A DNA stretch of 59,908 bases from Nitrospirota bacterium (GCA_021844275.1 JAKBTR010000019.1:1-59908); one strand, 5' to 3'; positions 37,927-46,835 are shown, counted from the stretch's first letter. Translations and numbers: made by a program. Notes: generated by a model not told the origin, from the letters alone.

Positions 37927-38793
37927 GTGGCAAGAACCCGGATCCTTTTCGTCAGCGGTCTTTCGGGCGCGGGAAAAAGTCATGCGATCCGGGCTTTGGA
38001 GGATCTGGGCTATTTTTGTGTCGATAATCTGCCACCCCCCTTGTTGCCGACCTTTTCGGATCTGGTCACGCATCACGTTCCGGAAATGTCGCACGTCGCG
38101 ATCGGGGTGGATATCCGGGAACGGGAATTCCTGGACCTGTTCCTGCGTTTTTTCGATGAATTTCGTTCGGAACATGCGAACGTGGAGCTTGTTTTCCTCG
38201 ATGCCGACGACAACGAGCTTGTACGGCGCTTTTCAGAGACGCGTCGCCCGCACCCTCTTTTGAGGGGGGAGGGTGCGGCGGTGATCGAAGCCATCCGGGA
38301 GGAACGGGAGAAGCTGTCCAAGCTTCGGGAACGGGCGGACCGGATCGTCGCAACGACAGATCTGAAGGTCTCCGAGCTCAAGTCCATCCTCAAGAAGTAT
38401 TACGGAAAAGGAGAGAAGGAGGAACAGTTCAAGCTGTTCCTGATGTCCTTCGGTTTCAAATACGGGCTTCCCATCGATTGCGACCTGGTGCTGGATGTCC
38501 GATTCTTGCCAAACCCCAATTATGTGCCGGATCTGAAACCGTTGACGGGTCTGGACACCCCGGTGCGGGATATGGTGTCGTCTCAAGGCGGGGAAGGATT
38601 CGTCCGGCAGACGGAAGAGTATCTTTCTTATCTTCTTCCTCAATATGTGGAGGAGGGGAGGAGCTTCTTGACCATCGGTATCGGTTGCACTGGCGGGCGC
38701 CATCGTTCCGTGGCCATCACAGAAATCCTGAAAAACCGTTTTGTCTCCCGGGGATATGAAATCCGGGTGATTCATCGGGATATCGAAAAATAA
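37927..38793 (+). CDS. rapZ: RapZ-type nucleotide-binding protein
   Basis: P-loop protein of the RapZ/YvcJ family. In E. coli it is an RNase adaptor controlling the sRNA GlmZ and amino-sugar synthesis. Walker A GLSGAGKS is at residues 11-18, the family motif SETRRPHPL near 100-108, and the C-terminal TIGIGCTGGRHRSV is intact. GTG start; 288 residues. Position after rpoN-hpf is typical, but the ptsN gene often found between them is absent. Confidence 0.93.
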   Translation: MARTRILFVSGLSGAGKSHAIRALEDLGYFCVDNLPPPLLPTFSDLVTHHVPEMSHVAIGVDIREREFLDLFLRFFDEFRSEHANVELVFLDADDNELVRRFSETRRPHPLLRGEGAAVIEAIREEREKLSKLRERADRIVATTDLKVSELKSILKKYYGKGEKEEQFKLFLMSFGFKYGLPIDCDLVLDVRFLPNPNYVPDLKPLTGLDTPVRDMVSSQGGEGFVRQTEEYLSYLLPQYVEEGRSFLTIGIGCTGGRHRSVAITEILKNRFVSRGYEIRVIHRDIEK

Positions 38794-38815
38794 TGCATGG
38801 GGGCGTGGACTGGAT

Positions 38816-39379
38816 ATGAGATATAAGAGGAACATGGGATCGGCCGGGAGAAAACTGCTTCTGTCCGGATGGGTTCTGCTGGCGCTTCTGGCATTTCCGG
38901 GTTGTGAGACGGCACCCAAGAAAAAACCCATTTATTCTTACGAGCTCCCCTGGTCGGGAAAGGTCATCCGGGCGGACACCCTCTCGAAAATCGCGGGAAA
39001 TCCTTTTGACGGAAACAAGAGACTGGATGCCTACCTGCAGGCCCGACAACAGGCCGAACAGATTCTTCTGCAACAGATCCGGAAACTGCATCTGACCGAT
39101 CAGGAAACGGTGGGGGAAGCGATTGACCAGAAACCTGTTGTGATGAAACGGATTCACCGTTTTCTGGATCATGCGAAGATCGAAGACGTGGCGTATGTTC
39201 CGGCCGGAGGGATCCGCGTTCAGGAAACGGCCTACCTGGGAGCAGATTTTCAGTCCCTCCTGGGAGTGACCTTGCATTTGATGCCTCGAAAGAAGAAAAA
39301 GATCCGGGGTGCGGCGACCGCGTCGCATGAAGGGGCTGGCGGCGGTGGCGGGATGCCCATGATGCCCATGATGCCTTAA
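38816..39379 (+). CDS. Predicted lipoprotein, LPP20-like
   Basis: 187 residues with a lipoprotein signal (LLALLAFPGC, lipid-modified Cys at about 31). The middle, with LDAYLQARQQAEQILLQQIRKL and an E-x-Y-LG pattern, resembles LPP20/FlgT-like envelope lipoproteins. A basic patch (PRKKKKIRG) and a low-complexity GAGGGGGMPMMPMMP tail follow, the latter encoded by a 9-bp tandem repeat. Function unknown; likely anchored in the outer membrane. Between rapZ and aroC. Confidence 0.75.
   Translation: MRYKRNMGSAGRKLLLSGWVLLALLAFPGCETAPKKKPIYSYELPWSGKVIRADTLSKIAGNPFDGNKRLDAYLQARQQAEQILLQQIRKLHLTDQETVGEAIDQKPVVMKRIHRFLDHAKIEDVAYVPAGGIRVQETAYLGADFQSLLGVTLHLMPRKKKKIRGAATASHEGAGGGGGMPMMPMMP
39353..39377 (+). 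repeat. 9-bp tandem repeat ATGCCCATG
   Basis: Two copies of ATGCCCATG and a partial third at the 3' end of the lipoprotein gene encode MPM-MPM-MP. Such a run could vary in copy number by slippage without changing frame. Confidence 0.7.
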
Positions 39380-39417
39380 AGGCCTTCGACAAAAACAGCA
39401 AGAGCTCAGGGGATTTC

Positions 39418-40629
39418 ATGATACGTTTTGTGACAGCCGGCGAATCTCATGGTCCGGCCCTGGTCGGGATCATCGAAGGACTGCCTGCAGGGATGGACCT
39501 GTCGGCAGATATGCTGGCGAACGACATGCTTCGGCGAAAAATGGGCTATGGTCGGGGCGGGCGGATGAAGATCGAATCGGATGACGTTCGTTTCCTGTCC
39601 GGGGTTCGTCGGGGGAAAACCCTGGGGTCCCCGATTACGGTTTTCATCGAAAACCGGGATTTCCGCAACTGGGAAGAGGATATGGATCCGGCTCCCCGCT
39701 CGGGAGCACCGGGCCGGGGAGTTTTCACACCTCGACCAGGACATGCGGATTATGCGGGAGCCGTCAAGTATTTTCACCGGGATCTTCGAAACGTTCTGGA
39801 ACGGGCCAGCGCCCGTGAAACGGCGACTCGCGTCGCTCTCGGAGGAATTGCGCGTCAGTATCTCCGACTCTTTGGAATAGAGGTCGCTTCTTTCGTTCTG
39901 CGGATTGGGGCGTTCGAGATTCCCGAATCGGAATTGCCCCCGTTGGGTATGCCGATGGAGGAGCTTCGGGAAAAAGTCCTGCGCTCGGAAGTGTTCTGTC
40001 CGGTTTCCGAACGGGAAAAGGAAATGATCGAAGCAATCCGGGCGGCAAAAAAGGCTGGAGATACCCTGGGAGGTATTTTTGAGGTCCGGACGTCGCCCCT
40101 TCCCGTAGGTCTCGGGAGCTATGTCCAGTGGGACAGGAGGCTCGATGGCGAAATGGCGCGCGCGTTGATGAGTATTCAGGCGATCAAGGGCGTCGAGGCC
40201 GGACTGGGATTCGAGGCGGCCCGCAGACCCGGTTCGGCTGTTCACGATCCCTTTGTTCCCGGACGCGCGCATGGAAGTCTTGAAAGGACCAGAAATCATG
40301 CCGGAGGCTTGGAGGGTGGGGTGACAAACGGACAGCCCCTTTGGGTGCGGGCCGCAATGAAACCGATTTCGACACTCTATTCTCCTCTGCCGTCGGTGGA
40401 TATTCGCAGTGGGGAGCCTTCTCCCGCCAGTGTTGAACGTTCGGACATTTGTGCAGTTCCGGCGGCCTCCGTTGTGGGGGAGGCGATGGTGTGTCTGACT
40501 CTGGCGGGAGCTGCTTCGGAAAAATTCGGAGGGGATTCCGTCGAAGAAGTTTTGGGACATTTCCGGGCAACGGTCGGACTGAAGCAGGAATGGGAAAGCA
40601 TCACGGGGAACGATGAGCGTCGGTGCTGA
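39418..40629 (+). CDS. aroC: Chorismate synthase
   Basis: Last shikimate-pathway step; reduced-FMN-dependent conversion of EPSP to chorismate. Signatures: TAGESHGPALVGIIEGLPAG at the start, RRKMGYGRGGRMKIE, the RASARETATR segment, and GRAHGSLERTRNHAGGLEGG. 403 residues. Overlaps aroK by 17 bp; aroC-aroK-aroB form one unit covering three pathway steps. Confidence 0.96.
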   Translation: MIRFVTAGESHGPALVGIIEGLPAGMDLSADMLANDMLRRKMGYGRGGRMKIESDDVRFLSGVRRGKTLGSPITVFIENRDFRNWEEDMDPAPRSGAPGRGVFTPRPGHADYAGAVKYFHRDLRNVLERASARETATRVALGGIARQYLRLFGIEVASFVLRIGAFEIPESELPPLGMPMEELREKVLRSEVFCPVSEREKEMIEAIRAAKKAGDTLGGIFEVRTSPLPVGLGSYVQWDRRLDGEMARALMSIQAIKGVEAGLGFEAARRPGSAVHDPFVPGRAHGSLERTRNHAGGLEGGVTNGQPLWVRAAMKPISTLYSPLPSVDIRSGEPSPASVERSDICAVPAASVVGEAMVCLTLAGAASEKFGGDSVEEVLGHFRATVGLKQEWESITGNDERRC

Positions 40630-41164
40630 CCTTGGACAGGCCTCTTCGATCCTTCTCGTCGGAGCACGCGGAGCCGGAAAGACGACAATCGGTCACGCTC
40701 TGGCCCGGACTCTTGATCTTCCTTTTTATGACACGGATCGACTGGTGGAGGAACGGCTCGGAGAGTCCATTCCGTCGTTCTGGGCCAGGGAAGGAGAGGA
40801 CACTTTTCGGGATGTCGAGAGCCTTGTTGTGAAAAGTCTTCCGGGATTGCCCAGAGGTGTGATTTCGACAGGAGGAGGGATCGTTCTCCGCTCCGAAAAT
40901 CGACACTGTCTGCAGGAGGTCGGACGGGTATTTTATATCCGCCTCCGCCCCGAAACTCTGATCCCAAGGCTCCAGAATTCCTGGGGATCCCGTCCGCGGC
41001 TCATTCAGGAAGTTTCTCTCGAAGAAGAAGTCCGCCTGGTGATGGAACAGCGTGATCCTCTTTATCTGGACGTCGCACATCATGTCATTGATGCGGACGG
41101 TTTCGGGATTCTCCAGGTTGTCCAGATGATCCAGCGCTGTCTTGAAGAGGAGACCCGATTGTGA
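40613..41164 (+). CDS. aroK: Shikimate kinase
   Basis: Phosphorylates shikimate with ATP. Walker A GARGAGKTT near residue 17-25, the shikimate-binding DTDRLVEER, the FRDVESLVV segment and the STGGGIVLR motif are all present, with the RPRL-type lid (SRPRLIQEV). 183 residues. Start overlaps the aroC end. Confidence 0.95.
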   Translation: MSVGADLGQASSILLVGARGAGKTTIGHALARTLDLPFYDTDRLVEERLGESIPSFWAREGEDTFRDVESLVVKSLPGLPRGVISTGGGIVLRSENRHCLQEVGRVFYIRLRPETLIPRLQNSWGSRPRLIQEVSLEEEVRLVMEQRDPLYLDVAHHVIDADGFGILQVVQMIQRCLEEETRL

Positions 41165-41201
41165 GGGATCTCTTCGGGAGAAAGAGGAAAGGGTCATTTT
41201 T

Positions 41202-42296
41202 GTGAAGTTTCGTGAGATAATGGTTTCATCTCATTCGGGGCCATACAGGATTCGTGTTGGAAACCGGATAAAAGACGAGATTCCGGGCTGGCTTGTCGAA
41301 ATGGGTTTCCCGGTCACCCGAAAAGTTGCCCTGATTTCGAATGTGACGGTTCGGAATCTGCACGGAAACGCGTTTTCGGCATCGCTGGCAGCTCGGGGAT
41401 TTTCCGTGGCGGGATTCGATTTTTCCGATGGCGAATCCTACAAGACGCTGGATTCCGTCCGGGAGTGTCTGGATCGCCTGTTGTCTTTGAAGTGGGAGCG
41501 TCAGGACCCTGTTCTCGCCTTGGGGGGAGGGGTTGTCGGAGACATGGGCGGGTTCGTCGCATCTATTCTTCTTCGAGGAGTTCCCCTGATCCATGTCCCG
41601 ACCACGGTTGTCGGGCAGGTGGATTCGTCCATCGGAGGCAAGACCGGCGTCGATCACCCCGAGGGAAAGAACCTGATCGGCTCCTTCTATCCACCTCAGT
41701 CGGTGTGGATCGATCCGTCCTTTCTGGAAACGTTGCCTCTCCGGGAACGGCGTTCGGGACTTGGAGAAGTTATCAAGTACGCCCTGATCGGTAACCGGGA
41801 GCTTCTCCGGTTTCTGGACGGAAACCTGGAAATTCTTTCCGGGGAACGCTTCGACCGGGATGTGTGGGAGGAAACCATTTTTCTCTGTGCTTCGCACAAG
41901 GCGCGGATCGTTTCCGAGGATGAACGGGAATCCGGCGTCCGGATGAATCTGAACTTTGGTCATACGTTCGGCCATGCCCTCGAAGGGGCAATGGGGTACG
42001 AGGGCATTCTCCACGGGGAAGCTGTCGGGTTGGGGATGATTGCGGCTGCCCGCGTCGCAAGGGCTTTGGGAATCACTGGGGAAGAAACGGAAGAAGTGAT
42101 CCGGGCGTATTTGAAAAGGGCATGTCTTCCGGATCGGTGGCCGTCAGGAATTTCTTTCGACCGTCTTGAGCGTTTTCTCAAAACCGACAAGAAGGCGTCC
42201 TCCGGACGTGTGACACTTGTTCTTCCGGTACGCCCTGGCGAAGTTGTCCGTACAAGGGATTATGAGCCATCCGTTCTGGGATCCGGTATCGCCTGA
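41202..42296 (+). CDS. aroB: 3-dehydroquinate synthase
   Basis: NAD-dependent second step of the shikimate pathway. Key parts: FSDGESYKTLDSV, ALGGGVVGDMGGFVAS, PTTVVGQVDSSIGGKTGVDHPEGKN and the metal-binding NFGHTFGHALE. The start is uncertain. GTG 41202 has AGGAAAGGG upstream and gives 364 residues, near the family norm; ATG 41142 overlaps aroK and ATG 41220 lacks a ribosome-binding site. Confidence 0.95.
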   Translation: MKFREIMVSSHSGPYRIRVGNRIKDEIPGWLVEMGFPVTRKVALISNVTVRNLHGNAFSASLAARGFSVAGFDFSDGESYKTLDSVRECLDRLLSLKWERQDPVLALGGGVVGDMGGFVASILLRGVPLIHVPTTVVGQVDSSIGGKTGVDHPEGKNLIGSFYPPQSVWIDPSFLETLPLRERRSGLGEVIKYALIGNRELLRFLDGNLEILSGERFDRDVWEETIFLCASHKARIVSEDERESGVRMNLNFGHTFGHALEGAMGYEGILHGEAVGLGMIAAARVARALGITGEETEEVIRAYLKRACLPDRWPSGISFDRLERFLKTDKKASSGRVTLVLPVRPGEVVRTRDYEPSVLGSGIA

Positions 42297-42322
42297 TCCT
42301 CCAAAGAGAGGGATGGAAATTC

Positions 42323-43588
42323 ATGCGGAAAGAGCGAGAAAAGGAGATCCATCGTAAAATGGAGAACAATCCGGCCCTGATGGAAAAAGACCCCTTGCTT
42401 AAAGAGCTGGGGCTGCTCCGTGGTCTTCTCAGGATGATGCACGACGACGTTGCGCTGGAAGAGACGCTGGGACAGGCTCTCAGGCTATCGCGAGAGATCC
42501 TTCCCTTCGACTGTGCCTTTATTTACCTTCTGGAAGGAGAGGGCCATGAACTGGTCCTGAGGGCCACATCGAACATCTATCCTCATGCTGTGGGCCAAGT
42601 CGTCCTGCGCATGGGAGAAGGGGTCACCGGCTGGGTGGCCAGGGAAATGTCTCCGGTCATCATTTCGGAAAAGGCCTGGATGGATCCCCGTTTCAAGATG
42701 TTCCAGATTTTTGAGGAGGAGCAGTATGAAGCATTTCTGTCGCTTCCGCTTGTCGTCAAGGATATTCTTCTGGGCGTAGTGAATTTCCAGTTTCGAAAAA
42801 CCTATGTTCCTTCGGACGAAGATCTTGAACTTGTGACGCTCCTCACTCAGGAGCTTTCCCTTGTCATTCACCACCTGGTCCTGTTCGAAGATGCACGAAA
42901 AAAAGCGCGTCAAATCGAGGCATTGTCACAGGTCAGCCAGTCCATCGCGTCGAACCGGTACCTTGAGGAGATCCTTCACCTGATCGTGACGGTGACGGCG
43001 GAAATGACGAACTCGAACCTTTGTTCGATCATGATCCATGATCCGGAGGAGGGTCTGGTCATCCGGGCGACCCAGACGCTTTCCCAGGAATACCGGAACA
43101 AGCCTCCGATCAAGATCGGCGAGAGCATATCCGGGATCGTCTTCCGGGACGCAACACCCATCCAGGTCGAAGATGTCCAGAAGGATCCCCGTTATTCCTT
43201 CAAGGATCTGGCCCGAAAGGAAAACATGGTTTCCCTCCTTTCTGTGCCGATGATGATCAAGAATCGCGCTATCGGTGTGATCAACGTGTATACGAGCCAG
43301 CCCCATCTGTTTTCCCAGGACGAGATCAAGGTGCTGCAGAGCGTCGCCAACCAGGCGGCGATCGCCTGGGAAAATACGGGATTGCTCCAGCGCAACCTGG
43401 AGATGGAAGAGGCGCTGGAAAGCCGGAAAAAGATCGATCGCGCCAAGGCTATTCTGATGAAGGCAAACCGGATATCGGAAGACGAGGCGTATCGTCTTCT
43501 CCAGAAAAAGAGCATGAATATCCGGAAATCCATGAAGGAGATCGCCGAGGCGATCCTGCTGGCCAATGACATGAAAATCGATTCCTGA
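42323..43588 (+). CDS. GAF-GAF-ANTAR signal-dependent antiterminator
   Basis: 421 residues: a short helical start, a GAF sensor domain (about 40-190), a second GAF (about 205-355), and a C-terminal ANTAR domain (about 360-415; LESRKKIDRAKAILM, then ISEDEAYRLLQKKSM and KSMKEIAEAILL). ANTAR domains bind paired hexaloop RNA hairpins and stop transcription termination, usually as dimers switched by the sensor domain. The ligand and RNA target are unknown; I found no obvious two-hairpin target in the flanking DNA. Follows aroB by 26 bp, same strand. Confidence 0.88.
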   Translation: MRKEREKEIHRKMENNPALMEKDPLLKELGLLRGLLRMMHDDVALEETLGQALRLSREILPFDCAFIYLLEGEGHELVLRATSNIYPHAVGQVVLRMGEGVTGWVAREMSPVIISEKAWMDPRFKMFQIFEEEQYEAFLSLPLVVKDILLGVVNFQFRKTYVPSDEDLELVTLLTQELSLVIHHLVLFEDARKKARQIEALSQVSQSIASNRYLEEILHLIVTVTAEMTNSNLCSIMIHDPEEGLVIRATQTLSQEYRNKPPIKIGESISGIVFRDATPIQVEDVQKDPRYSFKDLARKENMVSLLSVPMMIKNRAIGVINVYTSQPHLFSQDEIKVLQSVANQAAIAWENTGLLQRNLEMEEALESRKKIDRAKAILMKANRISEDEAYRLLQKKSMNIRKSMKEIAEAILLANDMKIDS

Positions 43589-43630
43589 CCCGATGGTCGG
43601 AAACACGGTCTCGTAAACACAGGGGGAAGG

Positions 43631-44002
43631 ATGGATCGGGGACTCTTGTCGGCAGGATCGGTTTTTCTGGTTTTTACAGTCGTTCTGGGACTGGTTCTTC
43701 TGGGGTTCGAAATGGGGCGGAAGCAGTTTCCCAAAGCCCTGGGTTTTTTGCATCCCACGCTGGGATTGACCGGGATCCTGATGCTGGTTGCCCGGCATTT
43801 CATCCTGGGGCCGCTCAAATACATGGATGAGGGGCTTCTTTCTCTGGCCCTTGCAGTCTTTTTCGGCATGCTCCTGCTGCTGAAAGGCTTCGGCGGCCAG
43901 CGGATGGTCCGTCTCTTTACCTTTGCCCACGGGGTCTTTGGCCTTCTGGGTCTGGGGCTGATTCTCTGGCAGCTGGCCTTGAACAAAAACCTGATCGGCT
44001 AG
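43631..44002 (+). CDS. Small four-helix membrane protein
   Basis: 123 residues with four hydrophobic segments (about 7-26, 37-57, 68-86 and 95-115). No recognisable family or catalytic motif. It follows the ANTAR gene by 42 bp and precedes the next gene by 2 bp, so the three are probably co-transcribed. Inner-membrane location is the only supported inference. Confidence 0.65.
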   Translation: MDRGLLSAGSVFLVFTVVLGLVLLGFEMGRKQFPKALGFLHPTLGLTGILMLVARHFILGPLKYMDEGLLSLALAVFFGMLLLLKGFGGQRMVRLFTFAHGVFGLLGLGLILWQLALNKNLIG

Positions 44003-44004
44003 GA

Positions 44005-44784
44005 ATGATCCGGAAAATACGGCCTGCACCATCTCTGTGGTGGAAATTGTTCCCGACGGTGCTTTTTTTTTCCGTCCTGTCTGTTTTTCCGAATCGGGCC
44101 TGGGGCCTGACCGGAGATCGGCTTCTTCTCGATTCTCTTCCGAATTTTTTTTTCATCCCGTCCTCCGGGACATACAGTTACTCAAAAGCCCTTGCGATCG
44201 AAAAGCGTTTTTCGAAAAGTCTCCGGGGCCTTCGATCTTACCGGTGCGACCTGAAAAACTATTATGGTCTTATGGAAAAAACACCGGAAGAATGGATGGA
44301 GATCGACGTTGTCTATCCCCAAAAGAACGTCCGGATCGGACTCATCCGTCCCCGAAAGGGAGCCCGACTGATTTACCGTGCGGACAACGGGGCCGTTCGG
44401 GTCAAACCCTTTGATTTTCTCGGTCTCGTCCTCACGCTTTCTCCCCGCAACCGTCTCCTTGTCTCACGCTACGGACACACGATCGATCATGCCGACCTTT
44501 TAAGCTTTGACCGAAGGATCTTCGGGCCAGCCTGTCTTTCCCGGTCATGCGCCTATCTGGGGAGCGGTCTCCTGAAAGGCGTTCCGGTCGATGTTCTGAA
44601 TGTGGCCCCCGACGTTGTCGAAGCGCACCGGACGTTCGGGAGGATGGTTCTTCTGTTCGACCGGAAGTCCGGATGGCCTGTTCTTGTGGAAACCCTCTCC
44701 CCCGAGGGGAAGTTCATGGAAAAGGTCGAATACGAAAACTGCCGGAAGAATGTGATTTTTCCACCCGGATTTTTCCGCATGTAA
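44005..44784 (+). CDS. LolA-like/DUF1571-like periplasmic protein
   Basis: 259 residues with a signal peptide (LWWKLFPTVLFFSVLSVFP, cut near NRAWG). The mature part has the YRCDLKNYYGLMEKTPEEWMEIDVVYPQKNV style pattern, an early strand block followed by LIYRADNGAVRVKP, reminiscent of the LolA/LolB half-barrel or DUF1571. Could bind a lipid or lipoprotein; not proven. Near-contiguous with the membrane protein upstream. Confidence 0.6.
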   Translation: MIRKIRPAPSLWWKLFPTVLFFSVLSVFPNRAWGLTGDRLLLDSLPNFFFIPSSGTYSYSKALAIEKRFSKSLRGLRSYRCDLKNYYGLMEKTPEEWMEIDVVYPQKNVRIGLIRPRKGARLIYRADNGAVRVKPFDFLGLVLTLSPRNRLLVSRYGHTIDHADLLSFDRRIFGPACLSRSCAYLGSGLLKGVPVDVLNVAPDVVEAHRTFGRMVLLFDRKSGWPVLVETLSPEGKFMEKVEYENCRKNVIFPPGFFRM

Positions 44785-44822
44785 CCGTTTTGCTTTGTTC
44801 CGGAAAAGAGGGGAGACAGCGA

Positions 44823-45224
44823 GTGGGCATCGCGTATCGCGTCGACGCGAAAATAGATGTGGATCTGGCGATTGATCTCTATCACCGGTCGACTCTGGGG
44901 AAGCGCAGACCGGTCGGAAGGCCTGACATCTTTGAGGGGATGCTGACAAACGCCAGTCTTACGGTGAGCGCCTGGAACAACGATCGCCTTGTCGGCATCG
45001 CCCGCACGCTGACGGACTTCACATACGTCGCTTACCTGGCCGATCTTGCTGTCGATGTCCAATATCAGAGAAGGGGGATTGGCAAGGCGCTTGTCCGGGA
45101 AACGAGACTTCGTCTGGCCCCTTCCTGTACGATCGTGCTTTTTGCGGCACCGGACGCTGATTCATACTACGCCGGTCTCGGTTTTGTCCGCAATACAAGA
45201 GGGTGGGTGCTGGAAGGGGGGTGA
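44823..45224 (+). CDS. GNAT-family N-acetyltransferase
   Basis: 133 residues from GTG 44823 behind GAGGGGAGAC. The GNAT acetyl-CoA site is seen in LADLAVDVQYQRRGIGKALV (motif A, QRRGIGKAL), followed by a late YYAGLGFVRN motif. Substrate unknown; small GNATs of this form often act on small amines or protein N termini. The frame stays open upstream within the previous gene and is not coding there. Confidence 0.85.
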   Translation: MGIAYRVDAKIDVDLAIDLYHRSTLGKRRPVGRPDIFEGMLTNASLTVSAWNNDRLVGIARTLTDFTYVAYLADLAVDVQYQRRGIGKALVRETRLRLAPSCTIVLFAAPDADSYYAGLGFVRNTRGWVLEGG

Positions 45225-45311
45225 CTCCGGGGTCCTGCCGTCTTTCCCAACGGGATCGTTCTTGTATGGTGCGCTTCCGCCGGGGAGGGCAGGTTCCGTT
45301 GTCCGGGAGTC

Positions 45312-45764
45312 TCAGGGAAGACGATCTTTTTCCGGCGTTTTTCCCATGCCGGAATGCAGGGTGATGACCGTCTTGACGTTTCCGCGCACGTTGAAGTCGG
45401 CGACGATCTCCAGGAAGGCCGGTTCAAGGAGGGTTTTCAGTTCCCTGAAAAGTGTTGCAGCCGTTTCTTCATGGGAGATGGGCCGGTTTCGAAAGCTGTT
45501 CAGATAGAGCTTGAGGGATTTGAGTTCGACGATAAAGCCCGAAGGACGATAACGGACATGGATTGTGGCAAAATCCGGATATCCGGACCGGGGGCAGAGA
45601 CAGGTGAATTCCGGATAGGATATCCGGATCTCAAGCGGCGTCTCCGTTTCCGGAGCAGGCCATTTTTCCAGCAGGTTTTCCTGGATGGAAATCTCCCCGT
45701 AGGGCATCTTCCCGTGAGCGAAATTTTTTCCCGGGTTTTTCTTTTCTTTTTTCGCAGAAGGCAT
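45312..45764 (-). CDS. queF: NADPH-dependent 7-cyano-7-deazaguanine reductase
   Basis: Reduces preQ0 to preQ1 in queuosine synthesis, a modification of tRNA position 34. This is the short (type I) form at 150 residues. The nucleophilic Cys lies in [16 protein letters not shown], and the substrate segment reads [14 protein letters not shown]. The gene begins 31 bp after tRNA-Val on the same strand, so it may be co-transcribed with it. Start ATG 45764. Confidence 0.94.
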   Translation of the reverse strand: MPSAKKEKKNPGKNFAHGKMPYGEISIQENLLEKWPAPETETPLEIRISYPEFTCLCPRSGYPDFATIHVRYRPSGFIVELKSLKLYLNSFRNRPISHEETAATLFRELKTLLEPAFLEIVADFNVRGNVKTVITLHSGMGKTPEKDRLP

Positions 45765-45795
45765 CGATTTGCTCCGGGGTTCGGGACAGAGGTGG

Positions 45796-45871
45796 TGGTG
45801 GGCGGAACAGGGCTCGAACCTGCGACATCAGCTGTGTAAGAGCTGCGCTCTACCGACTGAGCTATCCGCCC
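45796..45871 (-). tRNA. tRNA-Val (anticodon TAC)
   Basis: 76 nt on the minus strand with encoded CCA. Acceptor GGGCGGA pairs with TCCGCCC. The anticodon stem CAGCT/AGCTG encloses CTTACAC, giving anticodon TAC for GTA/GTG codons. D and T arms are standard (GGTTCGAGCCC). The upstream thioesterase stop codon falls inside its 5' end. Confidence 0.97.
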
Positions 45872-46308
45872 GGCAAGGAAGCGTGTATCTTTCCCCCGGC
45901 AGGGGTGGTGCAGGCAAGAAGACGATCATTCACATCCGGAGGCAGGGAAGTCGGCCGACCTTGCCGGTCGACACAGACGAGAACCGTTGTCCCTTCCCCG
46001 GCAGGGGTGTCGTTACGGCTCATGTTGACGACCTGGTACTCGAACGTCATCAACTTGCGTGAAAGGCTCACGAGGCGTGTCTCTATCCGCACAAGGTCAT
46101 CATATTCCAGCGGAGCCTTATATTGGCATTCGAGCCGGGCGATGACCAGATAGAATCCGGTATCTTCGAGCCGCTTGTAATCGAATCCGGCCTGACGACA
46201 AAAATCGGCCCTGCCCATTTCGAACCAGACGGGATAGTGTGAATGATGGGCTCTTCTTTGCCCGTCCGTTTCGGAATAGCGAACGCGAAAATCCGTCTGT
46301 GTCACCAT
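45862..46308 (-). CDS. Acyl-CoA thioesterase, YbgC/4HBT family
   Basis: Hot-dog-fold thioesterase hydrolysing acyl-CoA esters. From ATG 46308 (MVTQTDFRVRYSETD) it has about 148 residues, the family norm. Motifs: RYSETDGQRRAHHSHYPVWFE (the usual catalytic Asp is replaced in form by ETDGQ) and FEYQVV. The TAG stop is at 45862-45864, inside the tRNA-Val gene, so the coding region overlaps the tRNA by 10 nt. The frame upstream of 46308 is open but unlike the family. Confidence 0.85.
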   Translation of the reverse strand: MVTQTDFRVRYSETDGQRRAHHSHYPVWFEMGRADFCRQAGFDYKRLEDTGFYLVIARLECQYKAPLEYDDLVRIETRLVSLSRKLMTFEYQVVNMSRNDTPAGEGTTVLVCVDRQGRPTSLPPDVNDRLLACTTPAGGKIHASLPGG

Positions 46309-46480
46309 GGGAGTGATTATGGCATCGGTCCGGTTCGGAATCAACTTTTCCGGAGAAGAAAACCGTCTTTTTCCATCCGATTCCATCCGAACGGTGTCCG
46401 GGATCACATCCCGACCCCGCATACTTGATTGCTGTCTCAAAGTTCACTATGATTGACGAAGTTTCTGAAGGAAGACATCC

Positions 46481-46557
46481 GGGGCCGTAGTTCAGCTGGT
46501 TAGAACGCTGGCCTGTCACGCCAGAGGTCGCGGGTTCGAGCCCCGTCGGCCCCGCCA
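46481..46557 (+). tRNA. tRNA-Asp (anticodon GTC)
   Basis: 77 nt with encoded CCA. Acceptor GGGGCCG pairs with CGGCCCC. The anticodon stem CTGGC/GCCAG holds CTGTCAC, anticodon GTC. T arm CGGGTTCGAGCCCCG is standard. Confidence 0.97.
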
Positions 46558-46835
46558 TTGTTTGATGTCGTTTGATTCCGATGACGTGTTTTTGTATTCC
46601 CCTTGTTCTCCCCTTCATCCTTGTGTCATATGCGTGATAATGGATGAAGATTCCAATCCAGCCGATCCCGTCATGCCGGATGGCCATGAAGATGGTAAAC
46701 ACATGCCGCATATGGAGTGCGTCTTCCGTCAGACTTCACGATGGCCGGTTTGGTCCAGATGGCTTCATCGGGTGAACTCCTTCTTGTTTCCCTGTTTCGT
46801 TTTTCGCCCGTACATCTGTGTCCGTCGTGATCATG

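Noticed and set aside
45765..45795. preQ1 riboswitch before queF
   Set aside because: Only 31 bp lie between tRNA-Val and queF, too short for a preQ1 aptamer with an expression platform.
46118..46711. 197-codon minus-strand frame over tRNA-Asp
   Set aside because: It reads through tRNA-Asp; the [15 protein letters not shown] string is the usual false translation of a tRNA gene.
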